A stretch of 11,902 nucleotides of DNA from Lobulomyces angularis (Eukaryota; Chytridiomycota; Chytridiomycetes; Lobulomycetales; Lobulomycetaceae): contig JADHYX010000506.1 in assembly GCA_027604685.1 (NCBI GenBank), positions 1 through 11,902 on the forward strand, written 5' to 3'. A program made the position numbers and the translations under genes. Shown here in pieces: positions 11,104-11,902 of the stretch. Numbering within the stretch: the stretch's first letter is position 1; every line of letters starts with the position of its first letter. The notes beneath the pieces are model-generated. The model saw nothing but the letters and a program-made list of their open reading frames with translations, was not told the origin of the DNA and did no database searches.

Positions 11104-11309
11104 AAAGTAATTTTTTTTTTCAAGTTTTTTGGAATATAAAAAAAAAAACAAAAATAAAAAAATCGCCATTTTTTGCCATGTTTGTATATATTTTTTAAAA
11201 AAAAAAAAATTATAATTTATATAAATAAATATTAAGAAAATTGAAAATAAAATAAAAAAAAATGTTGCAGTAATAATCCTATGTAAAAGTTTTTTTTTTT
11301 TTTTTTTTT

Positions 11310-11884
11310 TTATTTTGACTTTTTAAAATTTGATTTTAGTTTTTTTAATCCAATCTTTAATTTTATAAATGAACTATTTAAAAAAAAAAAAGGTTGATTA
11401 ATGCAAAAAAAAATTAAAAAAAAAAAAAATAAATTAAAGAGAAATCATACCTCATTTTTGTTGTACTTGACTTTTCCATTTCAATATTGATATCATTCAT
11501 TTCATTCCAGTTAAGCGAAATGGCACTGTCAAGTGCACTGTCAATACTTTTTCTAACATAAAACAAGTTTGATTCGCTTTCAACCAAATCAGGGTTAATC
11601 ACTTCAAAATTTGAAACGAGTGGTTCAATTAACAGAGGGGGATTATTGAGTACATCATCATAAGGAGAAGTGTTTGTTAGAATAAGTTTGTTAGAGTTTG
11701 CAGGTAGATAGTTGAGAATTAGACTAGAGGTGAAATTAATTCCTCTGTTATAGTAAGATAAGGCAACAGGGTCAGGATTGGTGACATAAAGCTTCTTCTG
11801 TGGAAGAGGTTCGCTCAACTTCTTTAGAGTAGAAGCTACTTGGAATAAGTAGATATTGAGAGCACTTAAAATTTCAAACTTCAT
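11310..11884 (-). CDS. Unrecognised gene, two exons seen, 5' end possibly outside the window
   Basis: A long minus-strand frame runs from the window edge to a good 5' splice site (ATGAG|GTATGA, exon ending 11451). A 77-bp intron (11450-11374) ends in TAAATAG. A 64-base second exon (11373-11310) keeps the frame and ends at TAA with a basic tail, KLKIGLKKLKSNFKKSK. The first in-window ATG is at 11884 (MKFEILSALNIYLFQVASTL), but the frame stays open upstream to position 11902, so the true start may lie outside. The body is soluble-looking and mixed helix/loop, with NPDPVALSYYNRGINF, LILTNTSPYDDVLNNPPLL and DSALDSAISLNWNEM. Codon use matches the neighbouring intact genes, so I believe it is real. 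I do not recognise the family. It lies head to tail with LTV1, with 206 bp between its stop and the LTV1 ATG. Confidence 0.65.
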
Positions 11885-11902
11885 CAAATGTTTCCTTTTT
11901 TT

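Noticed and set aside
11104..11169. LTV1 N-terminal extension starting at the in-frame ATG at 11169
   Set aside because: The added residues are Phe/Leu/Lys from A/T runs, and homologues begin at the equivalent of MAKKKF.

Overview
The window is AT-rich nuclear DNA from a eukaryote. Its genes are split by short GT-AG introns (most 41-83 bp) and separated by A/T-saturated spacers with homopolymer runs of 10-20 bases. The enolase is 437 codons long and its catalytic residues fall on exactly the yeast numbering (H159, E168, E211, D246, E295, D320, K345, H373, K396). It carries both fungal-looking stretches ([21 protein letters not shown]) and animal-looking ones ([19 protein letters not shown]). 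A neighbouring LicD-type protein resembles the fungal Mnn4-like class. Together these suggest an AT-rich opisthokont, most likely an early-diverging fungus or a close relative. This is an inference, not a proof.

Layout, left to right. Positions 25-92 look like the last exon of a plus-strand gene that begins outside the window. Positions 93-1262 hold no gene I can support. Positions 1263-3726 (+) hold a recognisable COG2 gene (conserved oligomeric Golgi complex subunit 2). Its reading frame is broken by about eight one-base shifts, mostly in homopolymers, plus one in-frame TGA. After an 840-bp spacer comes an intact eight-exon enolase gene (4570-6317, +). The next 950 bp contain only broken coding-like fragments. 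An intact eight-exon LicD/Mnn4-like gene follows (7271-8750, +), encoding a predicted type II membrane protein. Convergent to it is an intact seven-exon LTV1 gene for the small-ribosomal-subunit assembly factor (8965-11103, -). The right edge holds the 3' part, or all, of an unrecognised two-exon gene (11310 to about 11884, -).

The genes are functionally unrelated: glycolysis, Golgi trafficking, Golgi-type glycan modification and ribosome biogenesis. This is ordinary eukaryotic gene order, with no operon and no mobile element. The points most worth a second look are the LicD-like protein, whose usual acidic metal-binding cluster is replaced by PWEEKLN, a 23-bp intron in the same gene, and the broken but well-conserved COG2 beside three intact genes. 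I found no convincing evidence of a wholly new system.
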